This document shows, piece by piece, positions 48,094 through 62,561 of a stretch of 63,473 bases of DNA; within the stretch, counting starts at the first letter, position 1, and every line of letters starts with the position of its first letter. The position numbers and the translations under genes were made by a program. The stretch spans positions 1 to 63,473 of the forward strand of contig RCAB01000376.1 in the NCBI GenBank assembly GCA_003640385.1, given 5' to 3'. Source of the stretch: Setaria digitata. Taxonomy: Eukaryota > Nematoda > Chromadorea > Rhabditida > Setariidae. Below the pieces are notes generated by a model. The model saw only the letters and a list, made by a program, of their open reading frames with translations. It searched no databases and was not told the origin of the DNA.

Positions 48094-50879
48094 TTTTCCA
48101 TTCCTTGACAGTAGGTGAATTTTGAAATGAAATTTCAATTAGGGTCTCTTAAATAAAAATAGATTTTTCTAGAATTCACAAATAATTTCATAAGTATTCT
48201 CAAGCATTATTTCTTTCGTTTTTTCCTTCTTTTTTTTTTTATGTACGAAAAGAAAAAAAAAAAATGCAATAAGAAAATAAAATGCTTCAAACAATTTGAA
48301 TTTTCTTTTCAGTATCCTGACACTTTTGGAAGTGGAAAAAAAAAGCAATATTTTAGAAAATGAAATTTGAAATTGTGTGATATTTAAGGAATCTGTTTTA
48401 GGCGATATTTTCATATTTTACAATCAGCCGTCTCCGAAAAAATTTTCTGATTGCTGGCAAATTGATTTTTTTTTTTTTTTAGCTTCATTAAATTTTAATT
48501 AGATGTGCAAAATTGTATTTTTATTATTTTTTTTCTCTTTTTCTTTTTACTGCAATTCCTTAATCAAGATATGCTTGTTCTCAATCTCGACAGATCAATG
48601 TACTTTAATAATTGATAATTTGTTGATAATTTCTCTCTAAAATTTATCATCATCAGTATCATTCAATGCCTAAAAGACTGGAATATTTCATCAAATTTAA
48701 AAAAAAAAAAAAAAAAAAAAAACTTATTTTAATAGGAGAAGAGAAAATTTCGTTAAAAAATTCGATTTTAATTTTGAAAGGAAAACCGAAATAATTTAAC
48801 ATTTTAATTAACTATCATGTGTTAATTAGATTTAAATAATAATAATGACAATAGTAATAATAATAATAATAATGATAATAATAATAATAATAAATTTAAA
48901 GAGTACGAAAAAAATATGAAGATGTTTAAGACATAGAGAGCATCCAAGAATAAATAGCTTAAAATGAAATAAAATTTAGTAAAAAATGAAATATACAAAC
49001 CATATGGATAGATTACTTAAGTAAAATTGCTCCTAAATGAAAGAATTGCTTAAATACAAATCAATGTAATGTAAATATAAAATTAATTACCTCTAAATGA
49101 TAACAAGTATTGTAAAATGAAAGGCCGTGGAGTTAGATTTATATAGACCTAAATTTAATAAACCTTTAACATATGAGAAATTTAGGTATGGATAATTTCA
49201 AATGAAACTAGAATTTAAATGCAGGAATATAAATAATTTTAAATGCAAAGAGAATTTTGAAATAAAATCGCCAAAAAAATTTTTTGCTTGATGAGGATAA
49301 AATAGAACGCAAATAACAGAAGCATACATCAATCATACCGTTCACAGAGTACTGCAAAAGTGAAAATAAAATTATCTTTTAAAATTGTGAAATTTCAAAA
49401 TAAAACTTTTTACATTTACATTTCCAAATTATCTACTAAAAAAAAAAAAAATGTCTGGATTTTTTGGATTTGGATTTCGGACATTTGGACATTCATTAGA
49501 ATTCCTCCTTTCCTAAAAATTTTTTAGTGTCACATGTTAATTCAATTTTTATTTATTTATTTTTAATTTTTTTTTTTTTAAAGATGTTCTATTCCTTGCC
49601 TGGTAAGCTTTTTTGTTTTTGCTTCCTTCTTCTTTTTTTTTTTTTTTTTTTTTTAATATCATATTAATCAGAAATATTTTTGGTTAACTGTTTTTTAAAA
49701 ATATTTCTTTTCTTTTTTTCGAGTACCGAATGAATGCCAAAATTTTATAATTTATTAAATAGACAAATAAAAAAGAAAAAAAAAGAAATTTAAAAGAAAG
49801 CAAAAGCAATGAGTTCAATGAATTTTTACCAATCATTTTAGGCTAAAATTTAATTTGTAAAGTATGAATTAGATATGACAGAATTGTAATAGAATGAATA
49901 GCATTCAAAAAAAAAAAAAAAAAAAAAAAAAGAAAAAGAAGTAATAAATAAATAAGCATCATTAAATTAAACAAAATGCCATTATTTTCTAGACGAAAAG
50001 AAATGAAAAAAAATTTTCAACTTTTTAGTACGGTGAAATTTTGTTTGCAAAAAAAAAAAAAGAAAGAAATGCATTAATTAATTCTCGATTTCGGTTCTTT
50101 TTCCTTTCTTTTCCTTTTTTTTTTTTTTTTTTTTCTAGCAAATTATATTTAATTTTTCAATATGCTACAATGAAATGACCTTTCTTTTAAAGTAAAATGA
50201 AATTAATTTGAAGAAAGAAAAAAAAAAAAAAAGAATTGCCAAACAATATTTTTTTTGAAAGCATTCATTTTTGTTTTAAATGTAATATTTCTTCATTCAG
50301 TTTAATCTTTGAACAGAAATTTTCAGTCAATTTTAATCTTAATTAATTTGTTCATTGTCAAATCTTCCTCTAATTAACATTCATTGATTAAATTACTTCC
50401 AGTTTCACTTTTAAATTTTTTTTTTTTTTTTTTGAGCAATAAGCAAATTTTTTTTACTTTGGCATTTTCATTTAATTTCTCAACCATAAAATAATACGGT
50501 ACTTTTCGTCAATATGATAAGCATACAACTCAATCAAACGATAAAGCAATAACTAATTTGTTAAGTGCAATTTGACAAATTTAATTCTGATACATTAGTC
50601 GTTAACAATTCGCTTATCAAGTTTAGTTTAATTTTTCAAAGCTCAATTCAACCTAGCTTCCTATCCTTTCTCAGCTCTAGTTTGTCACTATCGAGAAGCA
50701 ATAATTAATCTAGTAGGTTCAAATTTCTCCTAGACTCAAGATGCTAACTAAAACATTCCAAGTTTATTGCTCATCACTCTTTCTAAATCAGATCAACATT
50801 GATTTTAGTCACCATTCATATGTAAAACGCCGTCTTGTAATGATAAACGATACACACATATCATACATTTGTATAGATA

Positions 50880-51025
50880 GGTCTGTATGGGTATCTGTAC
50901 AGGTGTGTACCAATGTCTGTCTTGTTTCATAGGTGTATGCTAGTGTCTGCACGGATATGTGCGTGTGTCTGTACAGGTGTGTACGTGTGTCTGCACGGAT
51001 ATGTGCGTGTATCTGTCAATCCGCT
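50880..51025. repeat. ~44-bp GT-rich minisatellite
   Basis: GTGTCTGCACGGATATGTGCGTGT recurs at 50943 and 50987 (44-bp spacing), and related TCTGTACAGGTGTGTAC blocks flank it. The long open frames over this stretch arise from the repeat. Confidence 0.8.
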
Positions 51026-51299
51026 GTGTATAAATATATATCGAGAAACCGGTTCCAAGTCTACAGATTGCGAGAATTTCTTAAATGTCGTAGGCTTGTC
51101 ACGACTGAAATCGTTCTTAACCTAACAAAGTGTGTCTGTCTGTGCGCCTGTCTGTCTGTCTGTCCATCTGTGTGCACATATAGAACCCGTTGTTATGCGG
51201 TAGTACCGAATGTACCGGGAGTGTACAGTCTAAGATGTATTTTCTTCTTCCATTTATCGGCCTACCAATCAACTAACACTTTTATTTTCCACACTGGTA

Positions 51300-51340
51300 T
51301 GTACCGGTACAAATTATTACTTACACCAATTAACTCTCGT

Positions 51341-51380
<40 letters not shown>

Positions 51381-51620
51381 TGCTCTTGTCCTTCTTCTCC
51401 TCCTCCCCACTCTTCGGTTTCACACTTTTATAATTTATTGGAATATACCGGGAACAAAATCTATGTCCATTTGATTATTCATAAAATTAACTTATTTCCT
51501 CTTCTTCCAGCTTTTTAACTTCATTCATACCCTAATTTTGTTACTGGAATATATCGGGAAGAAAAAAATCCACCAATTAACTCCTCTCCTCTCTCTCCCT
51601 CCCTCTCTCTCTCTCTCTGT
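51300..51620. repeat. Duplicated unit with CT arrays
   Basis: CACCAATTAACTC followed by a (CT)n tract occurs at about 51325-51380 and 51571-51618. GGAATATA(C/T)CGGGAA lies near 51440 and 51546. This suggests a diverged tandem duplication of about 230 bp. Confidence 0.7.
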
Positions 51621-52410
51621 TATCGATCTATCAGCTGGCTATCATCGTTTTTATCAAATTGTCGCAGAACTGTCACCTTAATGAATTGTTTTGCGCAGAT
51701 ATCGATGCCAAAAGATGCATTCCTCATCGTGCTGTTTATCACACTTCATTTCTTTTTAAATTTCTTTTTTTTTTTTTTTTTCAGTATTATCCATTCCTGC
51801 TTTTACCTTTTCTTTATGTAAAACTTCTTTAATTTACCAATTTTTATTGAGAGATCTTTTTTTTTTTCTTAATTCTATTTTAAAGTTTTTAATTTTTACA
51901 TTTATCATTCGGCCCATTTGTTTTTCATGCATTCTACATCAATTACATTTATTGTAATTTCAAATGATAGCTTGTTAATAACTCGAGAGTTCAAAAATCA
52001 TGTATTTATTTATTTTTTTTTTTTTTTTTTTTAAAGGAAAAGGTAAATAATTAGTTATGAAGTGATAATTTGATTAAAAAAACTTTTAGAAATAAAGAAA
52101 AATATTTGAAAGTATAATTCGCATTCTTGTAAAATCTGCCAATATTCAACTTTGAATATCTTTAATTTTCTTTTTTTTTTTTCAATTTTAATATAATTCT
52201 TTTTTTTTTTTTTTAATACTCTATTATAGCATAAAATTTAATCAAATAAAATATTGACTGTAATAATTGTGTAACAATGTTATTGTGTTACACTGTCAAA
52301 TTAAGAAATGAAATGTTCATTATGATTTTGATAAACACTTTTTTTTTCCCATCTTTTAAAATGCTTCTTTTTTTTCATCGACGAATTTCTGATCACCACC
52401 ATCTTTTCTT

Positions 52411-52735
52411 ATTTCCATTATTTCATTTCATGAGTAATTCGAATACTTTTCCCGTTTCCATCATTTCACTTCGTCCGTAATCCGATACTTTTCCCACTTT
52501 CATTATTCCATTTCGCAGTTAATCCGAATGCCTTTCACATTTCCATTATTTCATTTCGTAACTAATCTGATGCTTTTCCCACTTCCATTATTTCATTTTT
52601 GCAGTTAATCCAATACTTTTCCCACTTCCATTATTTCATTTCACATTTAATTTGAATGCCTTTCTTGTTTCCATTATTTCATTTCGAAGTTAATCCCCTA
52701 CTTTTCTCATTTCAATTATTTGATTTCTTGACGAA
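52411..52735. repeat. ~43-bp minisatellite, seven to eight degenerate copies
   Basis: The unit is TTCCATTATTTCATTTCGxAGTTAATCCGAATACTTTTCCCAC-like, repeated head to tail with substitutions and occasional indels. No coding periodicity is kept. Confidence 0.9.
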
Positions 52736-53209
52736 ATCATTTTTTTTTTTTTAAGTCACAATAAGACTAGAATATTTCAGTGTTGTGTGATAAACATTGC
52801 TGAGAATAATAAAGGCAGTATTTATTTATCTTTCTTGCATAACGGTTCTTATTTTTATTTGTTGATTCATTTATTTTTTTGAAAATAAAAAATTTCTAGA
52901 TTGAAATTTTTTTGCTCAATCTTCTTATCCGTCATACATATTTCTATGATTAAATTTGATAAAATAATATAATTGCATAAAGCTAAATTCTCCTATGTAC
53001 TGTCAAAATTTCTTTCAATTTTTCAATCAATCTTTTTGAAATTTTTTAAAATTCGGGAAAATAAAAGAAGCAATTAAGTGGCTGATTAATTAAATTTGTA
53101 TGATGGATTTTGAGTATTTCACTGTTCACTTTTTTTTTTCATTTTACTTTATTTTTGTCCTGAAAAAAAAAAAAAAAAAAAAAAAAAGGAATAATTTAAA
53201 TCAATTTTA

Positions 53210-54625
53210 ATGATACCAAATGGAGAATTCCAACGACTCAAGCCATTCCTGGTAATGTATCAATTATGCTCATTGCTCGTATTTATCATTTTATTCAAAA
53301 ATGGTGTAAAAACGTTTAATTCGAATTTATCACATTTACGCGTATGTCAATTGAGATGTGCAGCAAAGTGTGCCATCGATAATCTGGTATCATTATCATG
53401 ATATTTATATAGTACAAATTTAAACGATTACAGAAATTCAAATTTTAATTTCCGCTAATGTAAATATACAATTATGATGAGGCATGATATTAAATTAAAT
53501 TAGCCAACTCATTGTTAATTTTCCATTTCAAATTATTAATATTGTAAAGAAAAAAAAAAAAAAAAAAAAAAGATGTGCTCTTTTATATGTTTAAAAAAAA
53601 AGAAAGAAAAATTGCAATGCTAAAAAAGTTTGAAAGGAAGAAAGATTTGAAAATTTAAAGAAAAAAAAAACTTTTAGCAGCCTCCAAGTTTTTGTGAAGA
53701 CCAATGCAAAACAGTTATGGCTGATGATCTATGTGTAAGTTATATCTTCAAATTAATTAAGAGCTAATTATAGAGATGCATTATTCTCACACCTTATCAA
53801 TAAGCTTAAAATTTACAATCTTGATTAAACGCTAACTCGACTAATTAATGCTTCTTATTTACATTTGTTATTCGTGTTTGATCTAAGTGTTATTTGTTAA
53901 ATTAACTTCGGAATAATCATATAATAGAGTATTTTGTGATAAGATTTAGTGCTATGATAAGATTTGAGATAAAATTATTTAGTAATACTTCATTCTAACT
54001 TTCTCTTTACTGTCTTTATTGGAATTAAAATGAAGGATTGAAAAAAAAAAAAAAAATGATTGAACCGATAAGCTTTGTTATTTCTTATTTTTTGAATTAA
54101 TGATTAGAAAAAAGTTCTTTAGGAAAGGATAAAATCTGTTTCCTTTTTACTATAATTTTGTATTATTATAACAAACTTCATTTTTTTTTTTCTTTACAAT
54201 TATATAGCTAATTTCGCAAAAAAAAGGAAAAATTCACATATAAAATCCCCTTCCACCTTCCAAAAAAAAAAAAATTAGAAAAAGAGAAATAATTTAGAAA
54301 AAGCGAAAGTTCTGAAATATAAAAATAAAAAAATTGGCGAAAGGTTTTTTTTCTTTTTTTTTTTTTAATCATATATTCAATAAATTTTACAGAATGATAA
54401 AATTCGTGATAAGGAATTTTGTTGGAATACATGTGGTGGTAATTTGAGTGAAGGGCCAAAACCAGAAATGCCTAAGTATATTGATTGGGCCTATACACCA
54501 TCATATTCCATTAATATTACCTGGGAAGGTGATGGAACGTTGTATCTGTTGGAAATCATGGATGAAATTGGAAATAGTGACAAGTATCATTATGAATTTG
54601 TAAGTTTATACTAAAATAACAATTT

Positions 54626-54656
<31 letters not shown>

Positions 54657-55204
54657 CTGAAATAGACTTTAGGAAATTTAAAAATTATTTACGATGAATG
54701 AATTCGTTTCGAAATTGAAGGATTTGAGTTAACAAATTTTAAAGTGTTTTAATTCTAAAGTTTTGTAACTTCATGCTACAATACCCATTTTCTTTTTTCT
54801 CAAACATAAAAAAAAAAAAAAACTTAATTAAAACTTGCTTCTGATGCAATAATTTCGAAATCGAAAAATATGAATTTTGTATATTTAAAAATGGAATCAA
54901 ATGAAACAGTTAATGTAAAAGAGATATAATCAGTGTAAGACAGATTTATATCATTTTATTTTTGACTCTAATTTATTATCCAAAAATTAATTAAATATGG
55001 TTGAATTTGATTCAAATATAATACTGAAACAACACTTAATATCTTTCAATTTCGAAATTACTGAAGCAACCAAATAGATCAAATTTTTTACGATAAAATT
55101 CAATGATTTATGGTTATAATTATAATTCCATTAAAAAAAAAAAGAAATTGGAAATTTGATAATTCAGAATCATATATATATGATTCTGAATTATATATAT
55201 ATAT

Positions 55205-55235
<31 letters not shown>

Positions 55236-58200
55236 GTCACATACATATATATATATATATATGTATGTGACCTAAATCTCCTTTTTGTTTTTTCTAATTT
55301 TCAAAATAGGAATTTTGCAATTTTTAAAAATAAAAACAATTAAAAGAGGATAGCGTATACAAATGAAATTTTCCATAAATTAATTAAAAATAACATATAA
55401 TTGTATAAAATGAAATAAGGTAGCAAATTACTAACTTGGATAGATGATAATAAAAGTTATGCAAAGTAATAAAGTATCTAATACTTTATTAATTTAACAT
55501 AAAGAAGAAATGAAATTTTTTTCTTCCCTTTTTTTTTTTGTGATTTTGCAATTAAATTAATTTTGTTTTTAGCTTACAGCCACAAAATCGTTGATAAATT
55601 ATACGAAGCCTAAAATACATTTTTGTAAGCCATCTGTCTTCCGAATTGCATCGGTGACAAGCGGGGGAGTAAGTGATTTCAGTGATGATGAATTAATTAC
55701 ATCACCAGCACCTGAAATTGTTCAAAATCTGACGGTCCTATCTATGAAATACATTGTAAGTTGAGCTTTCTGCTTTATCAATAGCACCATCAATGTTCTT
55801 TCATTATCACAGGTATAGTTTCTTCATTGGTGGTAGTAAGATTTTTGCATTATCATTAGCAAAATTTTGTCGCTATCAGCAGCAAAGTTTCATAATTTAT
55901 CCGTAGGAATGCTTCATAATTATATCAGCAGGATTCCTACATTATCACCATCATTAACAAGATTTCTTCATTATCAGTAGCAAAGATTTTGCGGTATTAT
56001 TAGCAGCATTTTATAATAGCAAGGTTTTTTTTTTTTTCGTTTTCTTTTCATTATCACTGGTAAGTTTTCGTTATTTGGAATAGCAAGATTTTTGCGTCAT
56101 CATTAGCTAAATTTTTTCATTATCAGTAAGAATATTTAATAATTTTTTTCCATAGGGACGTCCCATAATTACAGCATTTTTCTCCATTATCGGTATCCAA
56201 TGTTCTTGAACATGTATAAGTCTATTTGAGGAAGTGATAAGGATAATTTTATCAATATCTGCTACTTATCATGTTAGCATCAAATGCATAATATGAGCAT
56301 CATTTTGCTGATAATATTTAATTATTTTCATTAATTTCCATTATGCAAAAAGAAGTTAAAGCTATAAAATTTCATCAAAATTATGAGTAGTTTAGGATCA
56401 CAGAAATAACTTCTGCTAATTTTGTCGATTTTTGAAGTAATTATGAAATCATTAAATTTATTATGAATCGTTTAATCGGTCTTATTGCCGATAAATTCAG
56501 CTGAACTCTTTGTGATCAGTCAGTCCTCTTCTCTATAATCAATCGATTATAATTCTTATCTTTGAAGTCAGTTCATTTCTCGATTACGTTAACAATTATC
56601 CTACTTTTACCAGCTGTTAATATTATTTTTCGAGAATTTCACTTTAAGCATAACTTCATCTTATCAAGTTAAATGTTAAGATCAGCAAGAACTATTTTTG
56701 TTTGCAGAATCAATCCTATCTTGAAAGTGGTTACTATTCTAATGGAACAATCAAATTAGTTCTACAATACGCAAAACCCAAATATGGTACTTGTTTTTTT
56801 TTTTTTCACATTAATATGTCATGAATATTTTAAGACATTAATGTAAAAAAAAAACATTCTTAATTGGCTAATTATGTAATTACTTGATGAAATTATTGAT
56901 ATAGTAATGAAATCTGATAACTGAGAAAAAAAAACACTTTTATTGCATTAAATTTTTTTCTTCAAATTTATTTTCAAATTAATTTTCAATTCAGTAGTCG
57001 ATATTTTTGGCTTCCACCAAACATCAGCGTTAGCATGACTCACAATTAAGTGAAATGAAATAATTTTTATTCATACTTCAAAGAAAATAATTCCATAAAT
57101 TTATTCATTTATCTATTTTTAAAATTTTAATTTAATTTTTTTAAAAGTTAAATATTAGCAAAAGTTGTGCAAAGTCTATGTCTAACTTTTTAGGTTGGCC
57201 ATTGGGTGAAAGAGATATAAATGTTGATTTGCTGTTTCATATGGTAAGCTGTAATATTCCTGATCTATCGAAAGCAGTACCAGCACCAGAATTTGTTCGT
57301 TTCTAATTTGTTTTTTTTTTGTTAAATCTTTTTTCAATTAAATAATTTTTAAATGAATTTAAAAGTTTTGATTATGTCTATTAAGAAAAAAAAGAAAAGA
57401 AAAAGAAAAAGAATTTTCTTCTCTTTTTCAGAAGGAATTAAAAAAGACAATATCTTTTAACAAAAACAATAATCTATAAAATGCTAAATTATGAGGATAA
57501 AAATTTTTGATGTTTAAAAAAAAAAAAAAAAAAAAATTAGAAAAAGAAACAATCATAATTTCTAATAAAACAGCGATAATGATAATCTATCACTAATTTG
57601 CGCCATCAAATTATCTAAGGTATATTTATCAGCAATACTTTTTGCGCTATCGATATGTTATCTAAAATAATATGCTATATTATCTTCGCTCTTATTTCTA
57701 GATAGCTGGTTTAGAACCAAGAACTTTGGTTGCTGAATTTGGTGCAGATTTGATGTATCGTAAATGTCAATTTTTGTATTATGTTAGTTCGGTACAAAGT
57801 GAACATTGTGGTACAACGAAGACAAATAGTGATTTTAATCAAGATTCGATGAGACCATTAAAAATAAGTTAGTTTATACGTTATTTATTTTACTTATTTT
57901 TTCTTAATAATTATTTTGCAAAAAACAAAAAACAAAAAAAAAAAGAAAGAAAAAAATTTGAATTACTTGAAAACAATAAGACAAGAAAAAATTAAAAAGA
58001 AATTATAATTATCTCAACCAAAAATATGTTTGCTTGTTTCATGCAACTTAATTTTTTAATTATTAATGTATGATCTTTTTTTTTACTTTTTTTTTTTTGC
58101 ATTAACAGGAAAATAGTAATTGAAAAAAAAAACTTTGCCGATAAATTTATAAGCATTAATTAAATTATCTTAATGTTAATTTATAACAGAAAACTAATGC

Positions 58201-61200
58201 GAAACAATTAATCGTTTTTTTTTTTTTAAACTATGTTAGGATTTGAAGGTTATAATTTAATATTTCATTTTAAAATTGAATTAAAATTAAGCGCTCAAAT
58301 TTATATTTCCAAATTTAGTGCAAAGAACAAAACGTATAATTTTTCAACAAATAACAAATAAATAGTAAATGAAGTTTTTAAATATTAATTCGTCTAAACT
58401 TTTTCCAGCATTTTGCAAAATTTCAAAAAAAAAAAATTCATTAATTTCATTCAATTTTTCTATGCACACATAAAATTATCTATTATTTTGCTTATTATTA
58501 CTAATGTTTCTGCTCCTTCCAATGTTGCGAAGTAAATATTAATTAGCTTATTTTAATTACGTAAATATGAGTTATCTTATCAACTATAATACTAACGAGT
58601 ACCGCCTTGTTAACTGACGAAGTAATATAGCAATAGTAATTAATTTCATGTATAAATTATAAACAGAATTTAGTTATTTGAAATTCTTAGATTTCCTCCT
58701 TTTTTTTTTTAGATTGTGCTTCCGTACAATATAGTCCATGTATTGATAGTCCATTGATACATCATCCACCGTTATGTGGTCAGGTGGAAGGGTTCAATTA
58801 TCGAATTCTTAATGATCATATCAGTTCTGATGATATTAACACTAATATAACTGTTAATGTTACATTTCGTTCCACTCTTGTCAATAAGAAACCATTTTAT
58901 TTTGTGGCATTTTATGGTGATGCTGAACCGTTTGATCGAGAAATTGATGTTAGTTAATTTTTAAATTTGTCATTTTTTTTTTTTGTTAATTAATTTTTGA
59001 AATTAGTACAATTTCTACATATTTTTCTTTTTTTGATTTTTTTTTTTTAGCAAAAATTTTTTCCTTTCATTTCTGAAAAAAAAAAAGAAAATAATAAATA
59101 TATCATATTTAATTTATTTTTTTCCATTATGATAAGAGACTATAGTTTTTCCATTGTTAGTTTTTTTTTTTTTTTTTAGAAATAAATTTTTATAAATTAT
59201 AGGTTGAATTACTTGGTGTTAATATGCTTCATATTTTGGGTAATGCAACAAATTGTCCAAAATTTAATCGTAACAGAACGTGTGCCGTATGAATTTAAAC
59301 TTTTATTTTCCTCTTTTTTTTTTTTTTTTTTTTTGAAATTTTTATTTACAGTTTAATCAAAAAACAAAAAACGAAGAAAAAATGAATAAACAAACAAAGA
59401 AAAGATAAATGCTTTTTTCAAACTTTGCAGACTTCTTCTGCCAATATATATATGTGCATTCGTTTTTTAATTAAATTAATTGATAACAATCAAATTACTC
59501 TGTATCATCAATAAATGATCAGAAATAATTTTTTATATTTGTTAATATTAGGAGAAAATTTTTAGCTGAATTAGTTTTAGGAATAAATAATATCATAACT
59601 TTTTTTTCATCCTTAGAGTACAAATTAGTGCTGATAAAAGATTTTAATTGCAGTTAATGCTGACAATAATCTTTTACCAGTATTATTTAATCCTAATTTA
59701 TAGGATCTAATTTTTCAATTTACAAGCTTTAATTATTTCTATTTTATATTCTATCAGATAAAACTGAATCACGTCAATGCATCAATAGTAATAACGGATT
59801 TACGGATGGACAAACTTTACGGTGTAACAATATGTGCCATCATTGATCCGTATAATTTAACATTTCCGGAAGTAAGTGGTGTGGCACTGGGAATGAAATC
59901 AAAAGCTAATAAAATATTCATTAATTCAGCAGGTGTATTTCCTTTTTTTTTTTTTTTTTTTAAATTTGTTTGATATTAAAGAAACAGAAAAATGAAACTA
60001 TGAGTTTGAGTGTCTTTAAAGTATACTGCAATATTTTAATATTTAATAATGTTTTTTTTCTTTAATTAAAATTTTTTTTCCTTATAGAAAGGAATAATTG
60101 ATGAGAATTAGTTAAAATGTTCATTAAATAATGATTATTGCTAATACTTATATTTTTGTTTTCGAATGAAATAACATATTCAAAAATGATTTGAATCTGG
60201 AAAAGGCTTAATTATCAAATCAAAGCTGAATGACATTGTCCTTTATAATTTATCTTTCCTTGCGTATAATTTTCTTCCATTTGCTGCTTTTTAATTCGCA
60301 TAATTATCAATATTTTTGACTTTTTTTTTTTGTCAATAATTAATAGTTTTTTTTTTTTTTTTTTTCAGNCAGGAATTATAGCTGGTATCACAGCAACTTT
60401 ATTTCTGCTTCTTATTGGTACATTTATTTGGATTCAACGACGTCAAAATGCCAAAATTAAAATGCATCAATTAAAACTTGAGCAAATGAGACGAAATACC
60501 GATTTAAGATACACTAATTTGCCGAAAAAGTTTGTCACAGTTTACTTTTTTATTTTTTTTAGCCTGTTTTTACAAATGATTCATTTGTTATAAATTATCA
60601 GTTAGTTGAAAATTTTGATATTTTTCAACGCTTGGCCGTGATAATAATTTCATATAACTGTGGAATGAGATAATAATACTAATGATGTAATAAATTTTAA
60701 TGAATGAAATGATTGCTTGATCTGTTGCTAATATGTATCAAATTTTAAACTTCATTAATTTCAATTGTTGAAATTTATCAAAAAATTAACTGCTTACAAA
60801 AATTTTGCCATTTTGTAAATTTATTTTTCACTTATTTCTTCTCCATAGAATAGTAAAAAAATTAAAAAAAAAAAAAAAAAAATGATGAGTGAAGTAGCTA
60901 ACCGATATGTACGTATACGTATAATCCAGCCATGATATCTGAGAATTGGAATGTAGAAGTCTTATGATTTATGATGTGGTATAAAGACAAGATTTTTGAA
61001 AAAAAAAAATTAAAAAAAGAAAAAAAGACCAGAATCGCTAACTGTTATGATTATAAAACATATGTATAAGCAGGCATGATATCTGGGAACTGGAACGTAG
61101 AAATCTTATCATTTATGATGATCAGAAACTTGGTTCCGGTGCATTTGGCTCGGTTTACAAGGGTCGATTAATTGGTATCGCAAAAGGTAACAAAAATGCC

Positions 61201-62530
61201 CAGTCAACTCTTGGCATAAATTTGATGAGAGCCGAAAATTGCGATGTTGCGGTAAAAAAATTGCAAGGTAGGCAAAAAAAGAAATGTTTTAATCCTTAAA
61301 ATAAATTTTCATTCCCAGCTTTTCTATTTTTTTTTTCGTTTTCTCTTTTAAAATTTTATCTAATTAAAACTCTTTTACTCCTACAAAATTTTAACTTTTG
61401 TTTTTTAATTTTGTGCAAAATTAGTTCCGATATTTTTCTTAATTAAATTTTGTCATTTAATTTTTCTCTCTTTAATTAAAGAAAAATATTAAAATATAAA
61501 GAAATATATAAAAGAAGTAAATTTTGTCGTCATATTGGATGATTAAGTAAAGTAAATGAAATTAAACGATATAACTGATCTATAATAATAAATCGTTCTA
61601 ACTGATGTATTCGTAGATCTTGCCGACTTAACTAATTATCCTTATTTTTATTTTGTCCAGTAAATACTAATATTTTCAAACTTTTTTTTTTTTACAATTT
61701 ACGTGATATGATTTAATTTGACATGTTTTATTTATTTATTTATTTACTTTTTTAAATAATGTTCCGTATTATAGCATAATACAATACATTGTACTGTATA
61801 TATTGCTTTAAATAAGAAGCAGTTGATAGTAATCTATTAATTAAGTGATAATATTTATTGCAGAATATGCTGATCAGTTGTCGAAAACAGAATTTCTGAA
61901 TGAAATTTCGCTAATGAAAAGGTTGGGTTATCATGAACGTTTGGTAAATATGTTAGCATGTATCACGGACACAGAACCATATTGTTTAATTGTTGAATAT
62001 TGTTCTGATGGCGATTTATTGCATTTTTTACGAAAACGATGTGCTTATATGATGAAGGTTTTATTGTATTTCAAATTTTCAAATTAAATTTAAAAGAAAA
62101 GAGGAGAATTAATTATTCATTGGCAGTAATTTACATTAGTAGCTAAAATTTTACATTAAAGTTTTCTGTTAATTTTTATTTAATTTTTTCTTTTTTTTTT
62201 TGTTGTTCTAAGGAATTAGTTCGTAAGTTTTGATAAATTTTGTTTAAAATTTTTTACATTTATTTATGTTTTGTAAGATTTTTTCATCAGATGAAATTAT
62301 TTATTTTAAAATGAAACAAGAAGAATAAGGGAAAGGGGAAAAGATCTAATTGTGAAAAAGGTCAATTCAAGTGTAACAAAGGAATGCATGGAAAGGGCAA
62401 ATTGTGCGTGGGTCATTGACCTTTAATGAAATTTGAAAATTTGTTACTTATGTGATGCTATCAAACGGACAATACATTAATAATTTAATAATAATATTAT
62501 AGTAGTAGCAGTAAATCAAGATTTTTGAAT

Positions 62531-62561
<31 letters not shown>

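Larger units (their letters stand above)
48094..53209. other. Repeat-rich, gene-poor intergenic region
   Basis: Five kilobases between divergent F-box and RTK genes without a supported exon. It contains an AAT array (48838-48893), a ~44-bp GT-rich minisatellite (50880-51025), CT arrays inside a duplicated unit (51300-51620) and a ~43-bp minisatellite (52411-52735). Poly-T/A tracts are very dense. Confidence 0.6.

Noticed and set aside
50700..50740. Possible tRNA B-box (GGTTCAAAT)
   Set aside because: There is no matching A-box and no acceptor or anticodon stem can be paired around it.
50741..51433. 166-codon ORF with VCACVCTG-type repeats
   Set aside because: It is a translation of the GT-rich minisatellite and CT arrays, with no homologous domain.
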